In this document: positions 33,340 through 42,204 of the stretch, piece after piece
How the letters are laid out: each line of letters opens with the position of its first letter
Numbering within the stretch: the stretch's first letter is position 1
Assembly: GCA_964619935.1 (NCBI GenBank)
Contig: CAZUGO010000014.1
Span: forward strand, 52,816-116,815
Origin: CAZUGO01 sp964619935
GTDB lineage: Bacteria > Planctomycetota > Phycisphaerae > UBA1845 > CAIVHJ01
Direction: 5' to 3'
Length of the DNA stretch: 64,000 bases
Program-made: the position numbers and the translations under genes
The notes under the pieces: generated by a model
Databases searched by the model: none
Seen by the model: the letters and a program-made list of their open reading frames with translations, nothing else
What the model was told of the DNA's origin: nothing

Positions 33340-33735
33340 ATGGGTAGCAGAGTTCGATGGATGGCCTTGTGCAGCTTGGTGCTCCCGGCCGGATGTGCCT
33401 CGATCCAGGGAAAATGGCAATCTGTGGCGGTAGATCCGGCAGACTCGGTCCGCAACTTCAGTCTCGGCGATGCCACCTTCAATAAAGATGGTACCTACGA
33501 GGCCAAGATGATCTATGATGGCAAGGAGCGCACCTCCACCGGCACTTACAAGTACGCCTGGAACCACCTGACCTTGATGCCCGATCACGGCGAGCGGCGG
33601 ATGTACGAGGCCCACGTGGATCGCAACGGCAGGCTGATGCTGGAGTACGACCACGGTGATCACGAGTACGAAATGGCGATGAAGAAGGTGGGCTGCTGTC
33701 AGGATTGCAGCAAGCCTTGCTGCTGCAAGAAATGA
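33340..33735 (+). CDS. Small lipoprotein with Cys-rich C-terminal tail
   Basis: 131 aa from the ATG at 33340 with CAGGAG upstream. The lipobox is LVLPAGC. The mature part is a single beta-rich domain that looks like a lipocalin-like 'copes with stress' fold (GKWQSVAVDP...NKDGTYEAKMIYDGKE). The C-terminus ends in a cluster of six cysteines within twelve residues (GCCQDCSKPCCCKK), which suggests metal binding. No family name is claimed. Confidence 0.6.
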   Translation: MGSRVRWMALCSLVLPAGCASIQGKWQSVAVDPADSVRNFSLGDATFNKDGTYEAKMIYDGKERTSTGTYKYAWNHLTLMPDHGERRMYEAHVDRNGRLMLEYDHGDHEYEMAMKKVGCCQDCSKPCCCKK

Positions 33736-33801
33736 GCGGTGGCGCCGCCCAACGGCTCAATTCAGCGGGCGCCCTCAGCGCCTGCTTCTTGTTCGTTGGG
33801 G

Positions 33802-34545
33802 ATGGACGAATTGGCCGCTGAGCGCCGGACAGTTGATGGGCTGCTGAACCTCTACAAGCCGGTCGGCATCACTTCGGCCAAGGCCCTCTACCGCGTTCGG
33901 GCACTGACCGGCGTGCGCAAGAGCGGGCATGCCGGAACCCTGGATCCGGCCGCGGACGGCGTGCTGCTCCTAACCCTCGGCAAAGCCACCAAGCGGACCG
34001 AACTGCTCATGGCATTGCCCAAGACGTATCGAGCGACGGCCCGGCTGGACGTCACCAGCCTGAGTCTGGATGCCGACTCTCCTCTGGAACCCGTGCGGGT
34101 CGACGTGATTCCCGGTGCGCCGCAAGTGCAGGCCGCGACCGAGCGGTTTTGCGGCGTGATCCAGCAACAGCCGCCAGTCATCAGTGCGCTCAAGGTCCAG
34201 GGTCAGCCGGCGTACAAGCGGGTGCGCCGCAACCAGGAGGTGATCCTCAAACCCCGCCCGGTGACCCTCTACCGGACGACCGTGCTGCGCTACGCCTGGC
34301 CCGTGGTCGAGTTTGAAGTGGTTTGCGGGCGGGGAACCTATGTGCGAGCCATTGCCCGCGACCTGGGGGTGTCCCTGGGGACCGGTGGTTGTCTGACCGC
34401 CTTGACGCGCACCGCCGTGGGTCCCTTCACGGCCGCACAGGCGGCGCGACTCGATGATCTGGAGACCGGGCCCCTCGAGCGCTACTGCATGTCGCTGCCC
34501 GCGCTGGACGACCTGCTGCAGCGCAGCGGGCCGCCCGCCGCCTGA
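33802..34545 (+). CDS. truB: tRNA pseudouridine(55) synthase
   Basis: 247 aa. Isomerises U55 in the T-loop of tRNAs. The opening GLLNLYKPVGITS, the catalytic aspartate in KSGHAGTLDPAADGVL and the C-terminal GRGTYVRAIARDLG are diagnostic. Start at ATG 33802; a longer frame from 33739 is open but not conserved. It is compact, lacking a PUA extension. Confidence 0.95.
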   Translation: MDELAAERRTVDGLLNLYKPVGITSAKALYRVRALTGVRKSGHAGTLDPAADGVLLLTLGKATKRTELLMALPKTYRATARLDVTSLSLDADSPLEPVRVDVIPGAPQVQAATERFCGVIQQQPPVISALKVQGQPAYKRVRRNQEVILKPRPVTLYRTTVLRYAWPVVEFEVVCGRGTYVRAIARDLGVSLGTGGCLTALTRTAVGPFTAAQAARLDDLETGPLERYCMSLPALDDLLQRSGPPAA

Positions 34546-34554
34546 GGGCGGTGT

Positions 34555-34583
34555 TTGGTTCTGCTTCCTGATCGCCGTACAAT
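34555..34583 (+). promoter_or_regulatory. Promoter of the GH3-SDR operon, leaderless layout
   Basis: TTGGTT at 34555-34560, 17-nt spacer, TACAAT at 34578-34583. The predicted start would be at or within a base or two of the ATG at 34591, implying leaderless translation; no ribosome site is visible. Confidence 0.45.
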
Positions 34584-34590
34584 TGCTGAC

Positions 34591-36354
34591 ATGGCGTCGC
34601 GATCGTTGGTGGATGGTTTGCTGCTGGTGGCCGCCCAGGCCCACTGCCGGGCGGTGCTCAACCGCCTGCTTCGGGCGACCCGGCGGGCGACCCGCGTTCA
34701 GGAGGAGATCCTCCTGCAGAAAATCCGCCGCAATCAGGACAGTGATTATGGTCGCGCTCACGGGTTTGAGCAGATCACCGGTTATCGCGACTTCGTCCGA
34801 CAGGTGCCGCTGCAGACTTACGACGACATGGAGCCCTACATCCAGCGCGTGCGCCGCGGCGCATTCGGGGCGTTGTTCGGCGGCGGCCAGCGCGTTCGGA
34901 TGTTCGCCTTGACGTCCGGGTCCGCGGGTCGCCCCAAGCACATTCCGGTAACCGATGCCTTCCTCAAGGAATTCCGGGCGGGTTGGAATGCCTTCGGCGT
35001 CAAGTCCCTGCTCGACCATCCGAACAATTTTCTGAAGCCCATCGTGCAAGTCACCTCGCGGATGGACGAAAGCCACAGCGAGGCCGGCATTCCCTGTGGC
35101 GCCATCACCGGACTGATGGCCGCCTCGCAGAAGTATCTGGTTCGCAAGTACTACGTGACCCCGGTGTGCGTCGCCAACATCAACGACCCGCTGTCGCGAT
35201 ACTATACCATCATGCGCTTGAGCGTGCCGGTTGAGCGGGTGGCGTTCATGGTCACGGCCAATCCGGCGACTCCGTTGCGCCTGGCCAAGACCGCGTCCGA
35301 CCACGCCGTGCCGTTGATCCGCGACATCCATGACGGGACCCTGCGCCCTGATCTGCCGATTCCGGAGGCGGTTCGCCAGGGGCTGGCCGGCCGGCTGGCA
35401 CCCAATCCGCAGCGTGCCCGCCAGTTGCAACGGCTCCTGGACGACCGCGGAGCGCTGCTGCCCAAGGACTACTGGAAGATGGGCTTCATGTGCAATTGGA
35501 CGGGCGGAACGTTGGGGCTGTTCTTGCGTGACTTTCCGCGCTACTTTGGCGATACCCCGGTCCGCGACATCGGATTGATCGCCAGCGAAGGTCGGATGTC
35601 GATTCCCCTGCAGGACGGCACGCCGACCGGCGTGTTGGAGGTGACCAGTAGTTTCTACGAGTTCATCCCGGCCGACCAGGTTGACCGCTCTGCCCCCGAT
35701 TGCCTGCGGAGCCACGAGGTCCAGGTCGGGTCGGAATATTTCATCGTGCTGACCAACTCGGCTGGGCTGTATCGCTACTGCATTGGTGATCGGGTGCGGG
35801 TGGTTGGTTTTGAAGGGCAGGCGCCGCTGATCGAATTCTTGAGCAAGGGCGCGCACATCAGTTCAATGACCGGGGAGAAGCTCACCGAACACCAGGTCAG
35901 CGCCGCGGTCAACCATGCGTTACTCGGCAGCGGGCTCGATGTTGGAAGCTACGTGTTGGCTCCGCGCTGGGCCGACCCCCCGTTCTACCTGCTGCATCTG
36001 GATGGCGCGGCGGGTCTGCCGGCGTTCCGGGCTTCGGGCCTGGCGACAGCCATTGACAGGCAGTTGTGTTCCATGAACATCGAGTATGCGTCCAAACGCG
36101 ACAGCCTGCGCCTCGGACCGCCTCGGATCAACGTGCTGCCCGGCGGTTACCTGGAAAGCCGCGACCAACGCCTCAGTCGCCGATATCGCGGCAATAATGA
36201 GCAATTCAAACATCAGTTTCTCCTGAACTTGCCCGGGCAGGATGGCGAATTCCCACTGTCGGAGCACTGCGGGCTGGGGGGCTTGACGGCCAGCGGCAAG
36301 CCGCCGACCGTTCCCGGCGGCGGCACGACGCGGTCGGTGAGGACGGCCCAATGA
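34591..36354 (+). CDS. GH3-family acyl-acid amido synthetase-like protein
   Basis: 587 aa. GH3 proteins are adenylate-forming enzymes; plant members conjugate amino acids to acyl acids and bacterial roles are largely unknown. Motifs seen: ATP-binding FALTSGSAGRPKHIPVTDAF, the block MCNWTGGTLGLFLRDFPRYF, EVTSSFYEFIPADQ, and YRYCIGDRVRVVGF with SMTGEKLTEHQV near the C-terminal domain. The C-terminal 40 residues are low-complexity. A short-chain dehydrogenase follows, overlapping by 4 bp, so the pair probably acts on one acyl or carbonyl substrate. Start at ATG 34591. Confidence 0.85.
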   Translation: MASRSLVDGLLLVAAQAHCRAVLNRLLRATRRATRVQEEILLQKIRRNQDSDYGRAHGFEQITGYRDFVRQVPLQTYDDMEPYIQRVRRGAFGALFGGGQRVRMFALTSGSAGRPKHIPVTDAFLKEFRAGWNAFGVKSLLDHPNNFLKPIVQVTSRMDESHSEAGIPCGAITGLMAASQKYLVRKYYVTPVCVANINDPLSRYYTIMRLSVPVERVAFMVTANPATPLRLAKTASDHAVPLIRDIHDGTLRPDLPIPEAVRQGLAGRLAPNPQRARQLQRLLDDRGALLPKDYWKMGFMCNWTGGTLGLFLRDFPRYFGDTPVRDIGLIASEGRMSIPLQDGTPTGVLEVTSSFYEFIPADQVDRSAPDCLRSHEVQVGSEYFIVLTNSAGLYRYCIGDRVRVVGFEGQAPLIEFLSKGAHISSMTGEKLTEHQVSAAVNHALLGSGLDVGSYVLAPRWADPPFYLLHLDGAAGLPAFRASGLATAIDRQLCSMNIEYASKRDSLRLGPPRINVLPGGYLESRDQRLSRRYRGNNEQFKHQFLLNLPGQDGEFPLSEHCGLGGLTASGKPPTVPGGGTTRSVRTAQ

Positions 36355-37049
36355 CTGATCCAGTCGCCATCGTCACCGGCGCCAGCCGAGGCATCGGGCA
36401 GCACATCGCCCGGACACTGGCCGCCCGCGGTGCCCAGGTGGTGGCGGCTGCGCGCGATAATCAAGGGCTGACCGACACGTGTACACGCATCGAGCGGGCC
36501 GGAGGCTGTTGTCGCTCAGTTACCGTCGACGTCAGCACCTACGCCGGGGCCTGCCGGGCGGTGCAAGGTGCCGTCGCAGCGTTCGGGCGGGTGGACGTAC
36601 TGGTCAACAACGCCGGGTGCGCGCCGCTTTATCGAATGGAAGATTATGATGTGGCCGCCTTTGACCGGATGATGGCGGTAAACTGCCACGCAGTGTTCTA
36701 CCTGACCCGCGCGGTGTGGCCGTTGTTTCAGAAACAGGGCGGCGGGCGAATCGTCAACATTTCTTCGATGGCAGCCACGGACCCATTCCCGGGCTTTCAG
36801 GCCTACGGGGCCGCGAAGGCCTGGGTCAATCTGTTCACTCGTGCGTTGGCGGACGAAGGGCGCGAGCACGGCATCTCGGTTTTCGGAGTGGCTCCCGGTG
36901 CTGTGGATACGACCATGCTGCGACAGCACTTTCCCGATTTCCCAACCGAGCAGTGCCTGTCTCCCGAACAGGTGGCCGATGCAGTGGCCTGGATCCTGGA
37001 GCCGGCGGCGGGCATCGCCAGCGGCTCGGTGGTCTGCGTTCGCCGGTAG
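36351..37049 (+). CDS. Short-chain dehydrogenase/reductase
   Basis: 232 aa classical SDR. NAD(P)-binding TGASRGIGQHIA, structural NNAG, catalytic Ser in VNISSMAAT and Tyr/Lys in YGAAKAW. It is probably NADP-preferring because AARDNQG follows beta2. The ATG overlaps the GH3 stop by 4 bp, which implies coupled translation. The substrate cannot be told from the sequence. Confidence 0.92.
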   Translation: MTDPVAIVTGASRGIGQHIARTLAARGAQVVAAARDNQGLTDTCTRIERAGGCCRSVTVDVSTYAGACRAVQGAVAAFGRVDVLVNNAGCAPLYRMEDYDVAAFDRMMAVNCHAVFYLTRAVWPLFQKQGGGRIVNISSMAATDPFPGFQAYGAAKAWVNLFTRALADEGREHGISVFGVAPGAVDTTMLRQHFPDFPTEQCLSPEQVADAVAWILEPAAGIASGSVVCVRR

Positions 37050-37238
37050 CGGGCCCCCGGGGAGTCTCCCATCGACGGCAGCCCATTGGTACCCAACAGC
37101 TTGATGCGCGATCGTTGACCGCTGCGGTCGCCGGGTTGACAATGGACCTCGTTGCAGGGGCCCCAGGGCGCCTCAACGACCCATCTGTGGTGGGCCAACT
37201 GGAATGACGGACTTCACCGGTATTCAGGAGGTGGCATC

Positions 37239-37856
37239 ATGTATTACAGGATGAGCGCGCTGGTGGGGCTGACGGCAATCGCGGGGACGCTGTTGCCGGC
37301 CGCGGCCTCCTGGGCGGGCGGGGACACCGGCGCAGCCCCGAGGCTCAGCGCCGGATCGCAAGGGTCAACCTATGAGCTTCAGGCCGATAGCTTGCGGGTG
37401 GTCGGGTGCACGGGTGAGGGCGATGGCCCGCAGTGTGCCTGTCCGATCCTGGCTCAGCCGGTGGTCGGGACTTTTGGTCTGGAACTTGTGTCGGCGAGTG
37501 ATGGCATCCTGGAGTATGCCGTGGTCGATGTCGAATGGAATCTTGCTTCCTTCGCGGAAGACGGGCCGCCGATTCCGCTCCCGGATTCGGAGATCACCGG
37601 ACAGGGCTCGTACTTCATTGAGGGCCAGCAACACCGCATGATTCTGAACCTGGAGGTCCTGGGCGAGCCGGCGACGTTTGACAGTGGGCTGGTGGACGGG
37701 GCCGATCTTCCGAATATCACCATTACGGTGTCGCTAAACCAGTTCTCCAACTGTTGGGACGAATTGTTTGCCATTATCGCCGAGGTGCCACCGCAGCCCA
37801 TCAGCAGGCCGCAGCAGCTTTCCGACAGTCCCGCGAAGGCCCTGCTGACGGAATGA
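37239..37856 (+). CDS. Secreted protein of unknown function
   Basis: 205 aa from ATG 37239, with CAGGAGG before it. The signal peptide ends near AAASWAG. The mature protein starts with a Ser/Gly-rich stretch, contains one CACP motif and is otherwise beta-strand rich. No family was recognised. It converges on the ABC ATPase gene with about 55 bp between ends. Confidence 0.55.
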   Translation: MYYRMSALVGLTAIAGTLLPAAASWAGGDTGAAPRLSAGSQGSTYELQADSLRVVGCTGEGDGPQCACPILAQPVVGTFGLELVSASDGILEYAVVDVEWNLASFAEDGPPIPLPDSEITGQGSYFIEGQQHRMILNLEVLGEPATFDSGLVDGADLPNITITVSLNQFSNCWDELFAIIAEVPPQPISRPQQLSDSPAKALLTE

Positions 37857-37911
37857 GGAGCCGCCACCCCCCAGCGGATTGCCCTGTGGGCCCTCTATAG
37901 GTCGGGCGCGC

Positions 37912-38664
37912 TTATTGCCTGCAGACGTCGGTTTGCACCCGACCATCACGCATGGTCAGGGTCCGATGACAGCGTGCGGCGACGTCGGCTTCGTGGGTGA
38001 CCATGATGATGGTCTTGCCGGCTTGGTGAAGCCGATCGAAGATGTCCAGAATGATCTCACCGGTGGTGGTGTCCAGGTTTCCGGTGGGTTCGTCCGCCAG
38101 CACGATCAGGGGATCGTTGATCAATGATCGGGCGATGGCGGCGCGTTGCTGCTGGCCGCCCGAGAGTTCGTTCGGCCGATGATCCCCCCGATCGGCGAGT
38201 CCGACCAGGTCGATCATTTCCATGGCCTTGGCGAGCCGGTCTTTGCCGGCCACTCCCTGATAGAACAGCGGTACGGCGACGTTCTCCAGCACCGATAACT
38301 GGGCGATCAGGTTGAAGCTTTGGAACACAAACCCGATGTGCTGGCCGCGAATGGTGGACAGCTCATCGTCGGACAATTGCGAAATGTCTTGGCCGCCAAG
38401 CAGGTATCGACCGGTGGTGGGTCGGTCCAGGCACCCCAGGATGTTCAGCATGGTGCTCTTGCCCGATCCGCTGGCACCGCAGATGGCCACGTATTCTCCG
38501 CTCTCGAAGGTCAGGTCCACGTCGCACAGCGCTTGCACCTGAATGGTGCTACCCGGCTTGCTGTAGATCTTGCTCAGGCTGGAGAGCTGAACGACGGCAT
38601 CGCCGCGGGCCGTGTCGGCAAGCGAGGTGGAGACACTCTGAAGATGCGTGGAGGGTTCGCCCAT
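37912..38664 (-). CDS. ABC transporter ATPase (MacB/LolD type)
   Basis: About 250 aa from ATG 38664. Walker A GASGSGKSTML, signature LSGGQQQRAAIARSL and Walker B IVLADEPTGNLD are present, and the N-terminus LSSLSKIYSKPG is MacB/LolD-like. It is last of a minus-strand cluster TolC-adaptor-ATPase. No FtsX/MacB permease gene is adjacent, so the transmembrane partner lies elsewhere or has been lost. A longer N-terminal extension is open but Pro/Gly-rich and probably noncoding. Confidence 0.92.
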   Translation of the reverse strand: MGEPSTHLQSVSTSLADTARGDAVVQLSSLSKIYSKPGSTIQVQALCDVDLTFESGEYVAICGASGSGKSTMLNILGCLDRPTTGRYLLGGQDISQLSDDELSTIRGQHIGFVFQSFNLIAQLSVLENVAVPLFYQGVAGKDRLAKAMEMIDLVGLADRGDHRPNELSGGQQQRAAIARSLINDPLIVLADEPTGNLDTTTGEIILDIFDRLHQAGKTIIMVTHEADVAARCHRTLTMRDGRVQTDVCRQ

Positions 38665-38701
38665 GGGGGGTCCGCGGCCTTTGCCGGCGGCGGTTCCAGA
38701 T

Positions 38702-40267
38702 CTAACCTCGGTTGGCCCGGGGGCGCTGCCCGCCGCGACGTTGCCCCCGGCTGCCTTCGGGGCGGGCTGACGGGCGCGGGGCCCCTTCGGACTCGGCCAG
38801 GCTTGCAGGTTGCTGGGCTGCGGGCAGCTTGTGCTTGAGTGCATCGGGGACTGCGAGCATGACGGTCTGACCGGCGGACAGCCCGGACTTGATTTCGACG
38901 AACTCGGTGCTGGCCAGTCCCAGTTCCACTGTCACCGGCTCGGGTTCGCCGCCGTCCACAAACACGTAGCTCTGGGCGCCCTTGGAGAACACCGATTGCA
39001 CGGGCACCGCCAACACGTCGGCCAGTTCGTCGACCAGGATCTCCACACGGGCGGTGACCCCGGGCTTGAGCAACTCGTCCTCTTCGTTGAGGGTGATTTC
39101 GGTCTCATACTCTTTCAGTTCGGGGTTCAGCCAGCGGTTTTGTGAGTCGGCCAGCACCGCGATCTTGCTGATCTTGCCGGTGTAGGTGCGGTGCTTGATG
39201 CCTTCGACTTCGATGGTGGCCGGTTGGCCGATCTTGATCTTGTCGGTCTGGGCTTCGTGAATTCGCAGCACCACCTTCATTTTGGTTGTGTCCGGCAGGC
39301 GCATGATGGTCTGCCGTTCAAAGACCTCGACGCCTTCCTTGATCGGCTCGTCGTTTCCCCAACGGCGGTTGCTGTCACCGCCGTAAACCACCAAGCCGTC
39401 GGCCGGGGCCCGGATCTTGGTCTTGGCCATTTGCTCCTCGAGCTTGGTGAGCCGCTGCTGCTTAAGGTCTAGTTCGGACCGGCGGGCCTGCACCGCGGCT
39501 TCTTTCTCGCGTTGCTTGTTGTCGGCTTCCTGCTCGACGCGTTGCAGCTCCTTTTCGGCTTCGTCCACGTCGGATTCCTTCTGCTGCTTGTCGATGACGC
39601 GGGTGTACGTCTCCAGGGATTCTTGATCGCGCCGAGCCTTCGCAACGTTGACATCGGCCTTGTACAGGTTGAACTCATTCTCGTCGTATTCGGTTCGGGT
39701 GATGAACTTCTTCTCCAGCAGCACCTTGGCGTTCTCAAAGTTGGTCTTCTCGCGCTCGTACACCATGACCGCTTCGTCCAGCCGGAGCTTGGCGTCTTCC
39801 TGCTGCTGCTTCCACTCGCCCTTCTCGTAGCGCTCCAGCTCGAGCTTCTTGAGTTCCAGATTGAGCGACGCTTTGCGGACATCGCTGGCGTTCTGCGCTT
39901 TCAGGATTTCCAACTGGCGCTCCGCGGACTCCAGTGCGGACTGAGCGCTGGCCACCTCGATCTTGTGGGATTGCAGTCGTTCATCGATCTCCTCGCTGGC
40001 CAATTCCACGAGCAGGTCGCCCTGCTTCACGCTGCTGCCTTCGGGTACCAGTGAAATGATCGTGGACCGTCCTTCCACCTCCGAATTGATGGTGATCGAC
40101 TTGGCGGCCTCCAACTCGCCTTTTTCCTGGAGGGTCACCTGGAACGTTCTCCGCCTGACCTCAAAGTTGGTGGTGGTGGGGCCATCGCCGACGCCGGAGG
40201 ACGACAGGCTCCACCAGGTGGCCAGCGCGGCCAGTGGCAGGGCTACGATAAGTATCAACAGCCGCAT
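38702..40267 (-). CDS. Periplasmic adaptor (HlyD/MacA-type membrane fusion protein)
   Basis: 521 aa. One N-terminal signal-anchor helix, then a split lipoyl (biotinyl-like) domain (TLQEKGELEAAKSITINSEV). A very long coiled coil at about residues 100-285 is rich in Glu, Lys and Gln. The beta-barrel/MP part follows (GLVVYGGD, LRIHEAQTDKIKIGQPATIE), and the C-terminal tail is Arg/Gly/Pro-rich. It links the inner-membrane transporter to the TolC-like outer-membrane channel encoded upstream. The tail RPEGSRGQRRGGQRPRANRG is unusual. Confidence 0.9.
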   Translation of the reverse strand: MRLLILIVALPLAALATWWSLSSSGVGDGPTTTNFEVRRRTFQVTLQEKGELEAAKSITINSEVEGRSTIISLVPEGSSVKQGDLLVELASEEIDERLQSHKIEVASAQSALESAERQLEILKAQNASDVRKASLNLELKKLELERYEKGEWKQQQEDAKLRLDEAVMVYEREKTNFENAKVLLEKKFITRTEYDENEFNLYKADVNVAKARRDQESLETYTRVIDKQQKESDVDEAEKELQRVEQEADNKQREKEAAVQARRSELDLKQQRLTKLEEQMAKTKIRAPADGLVVYGGDSNRRWGNDEPIKEGVEVFERQTIMRLPDTTKMKVVLRIHEAQTDKIKIGQPATIEVEGIKHRTYTGKISKIAVLADSQNRWLNPELKEYETEITLNEEDELLKPGVTARVEILVDELADVLAVPVQSVFSKGAQSYVFVDGGEPEPVTVELGLASTEFVEIKSGLSAGQTVMLAVPDALKHKLPAAQQPASLAESEGAPRPSARPEGSRGQRRGGQRPRANRG

Positions 40268-40413
40268 GGTTCATGTCCTCGCTGGCGGTGGCGCGCCGAA
40301 TCGCGGTGCTGCAGTTCCAGTCCCGATCGACTCCCATGGATATTGTAGCCGGATTCTCCGCCGGGGGCGACGAACTTGATCATCGGCCGCCGGGTGTTCC
40401 CAGTCATGGAGGA

Positions 40414-42162
40414 TTACTCGATCCAGTTCCCCTCGGCGTCAATGCGCAGGGTGCCGGTGTTCAGCCGAAACACCAGGATCGCCTCGCGCAACTCGGCCTG
40501 GGCCTGGGCATAGTCGTCGCGGGCATTGCGGAGATCATTCTGGGCTTCCACAAAGTCACGGTTCGAGATTAGGCCCTGCCGGAATTTGATCTCCGCCGAC
40601 TCCCGCCGGATCTCGTTGCTCTCGATGTTCTGCTCCTGAATCCGCAGGCTGAAGCGCGCCTGTTCGATTCGCCGTTGGGCCCGCCGGACCTCCAGGCGGA
40701 CCAGATCGACCTCCAGATCGTAGCGTCGCTGGGCCCGCTGCAGGCCGATGAGCGAGGAGCGGTAGGCGTTGCGCTCCGCTTTGCGATCCAGCGGAATTTC
40801 CAGATCGATCCCGGCCGTCCAGGTCTCGCGGTCCTCACGAAAATCCGCCGAGCTGAGGTGGTCGGGGTTGGTGTCGTAACGAACCTCGCCGCTGAAGTCC
40901 AGGTCGGGGAGCAGGTTGTTGCGGGCGATCTGGACGTTGCGCTTGGCATCGTCGACCGAGTCCAGAACGTTCAGCAGGTCCAACCGTGTCCTGACGGCCG
41001 TATCGATGGCCGTGACCTCATCGACCTGTAGCTGCATGAGGTCCAGACCCTCGTCGACCACATCGATTTGCTGGATGGTCGGCATTCCGATCAGAATCTT
41101 GAATTCGTCCAGCGCCGTGCCGTAGCTCTCGCGTGCCAACACCACGCGGTTGGCGGCCTGGAGGTAGTCGACCTGAGCCCGGTCGGCGTCGAGCATGATG
41201 AGCCGGTCGGCATCGGCGAGCGCCCGTGACCGACGCCAGTTCTCCAGGGAGCTCTCGCGGTTGGCCAGGGCGTTGCGGATGTTGCTCTTGAGATTCAACA
41301 GGTTGAAGTACCGGCTGGCGACCGCAGTGACGAAGGTTCGGCGAAACCGTTCGAACTGGCGGACGGCGTAAATCAAGTTGCGCTCGGACTGGTAGCGGGA
41401 TTCGTACGCCACCCGTCCCGCGCCTCGGAGCAGCGGGATGTCCGCCTCGAGGATCGCCGTTCCTGACTCAGAGTTGGTGACGTGATTCTCCAGGTCGCGG
41501 ATCATGGTTCCGATCCACTGGGCCACAACCGTGCCGCCGTATGGCAGTCGCTGTTCGACGGCCACGTTCGCGGTGGCGGCCATGGCCCGGTCGGGATCGG
41601 AGTCCTTTGGAAACTCGGTGTAGGTGGCCTGCAGGTTGGACATGAATCGCGGCGTCCACAAAAAGCGCTCCAGCGACAACGCCAGGCCCTGAAGATAGAG
41701 ATCCTCCTTGGCGTCCTGGTACTCGCGGGCATTGTGGAAGGCGTAGCCCAACACCCGGGTCAAAGGCCAGGGCTCGCCTTCCGGTCCCGCCAGCGGCTCA
41801 TCCAGGGCCTCGGCGGCCATCGGGCCGGCGGCGTCGTCCACCATCAGGGGGGGCCCCGCGGCGCCGTCCTCGGCTGGCGGCTCCGCGGCTTTGCGGAAGG
41901 CTTCGGGAACTTCCATGTCGGTGGGGTGGGGGACGAAGGAATACGGATCGGTCCGGTTGGCGACCGGCTGTTGGCTGAGCCGCACTTCGCTGGTCTGCCC
42001 GAGTGCCGCCATTTGACGCTGCTCGATCAGCCGGTAGACTTCACGGTCGGCCCGGGTCTCAAAACAGCCGACGGCCGCGGTCAGCACGGCGACGAAAAGC
42101 GTCAGCGTGCGGGTCGCCGAGCGGCGGTCTGGGTCTGCCGCGGTGCGTTGGGGTGGAAACAT
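40414..42162 (-). CDS. TolC-family outer membrane efflux lipoprotein
   Basis: About 582 aa from ATG 42162, with AGAGGG before it; the longer GTG start at 42189 is less likely. The leader ends in a lipobox (LTAAVGC). After an N-terminal extension of about 100 residues, two long helical-hairpin regions characteristic of TolC/OEP repeats are visible (RYQSERNLIYAVRQFERFRR and AERNAYRSSLIGLQRAQRRY). First gene of the efflux cluster, divergent from the sirtuin with only 42 bp between start codons. Confidence 0.9.
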   Translation of the reverse strand: MFPPQRTAADPDRRSATRTLTLFVAVLTAAVGCFETRADREVYRLIEQRQMAALGQTSEVRLSQQPVANRTDPYSFVPHPTDMEVPEAFRKAAEPPAEDGAAGPPLMVDDAAGPMAAEALDEPLAGPEGEPWPLTRVLGYAFHNAREYQDAKEDLYLQGLALSLERFLWTPRFMSNLQATYTEFPKDSDPDRAMAATANVAVEQRLPYGGTVVAQWIGTMIRDLENHVTNSESGTAILEADIPLLRGAGRVAYESRYQSERNLIYAVRQFERFRRTFVTAVASRYFNLLNLKSNIRNALANRESSLENWRRSRALADADRLIMLDADRAQVDYLQAANRVVLARESYGTALDEFKILIGMPTIQQIDVVDEGLDLMQLQVDEVTAIDTAVRTRLDLLNVLDSVDDAKRNVQIARNNLLPDLDFSGEVRYDTNPDHLSSADFREDRETWTAGIDLEIPLDRKAERNAYRSSLIGLQRAQRRYDLEVDLVRLEVRRAQRRIEQARFSLRIQEQNIESNEIRRESAEIKFRQGLISNRDFVEAQNDLRNARDDYAQAQAELREAILVFRLNTGTLRIDAEGNWIE

Positions 42163-42204
42163 AACCCTCTGGCGTGTGGTACGGTTCACAATTCGCTCCG
42201 AGCC

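Noticed and set aside
33970..35856. 628-codon frame antisense to truB and the GH3 gene
   Set aside because: Overlaps two well supported genes on the other strand and shows no domain.
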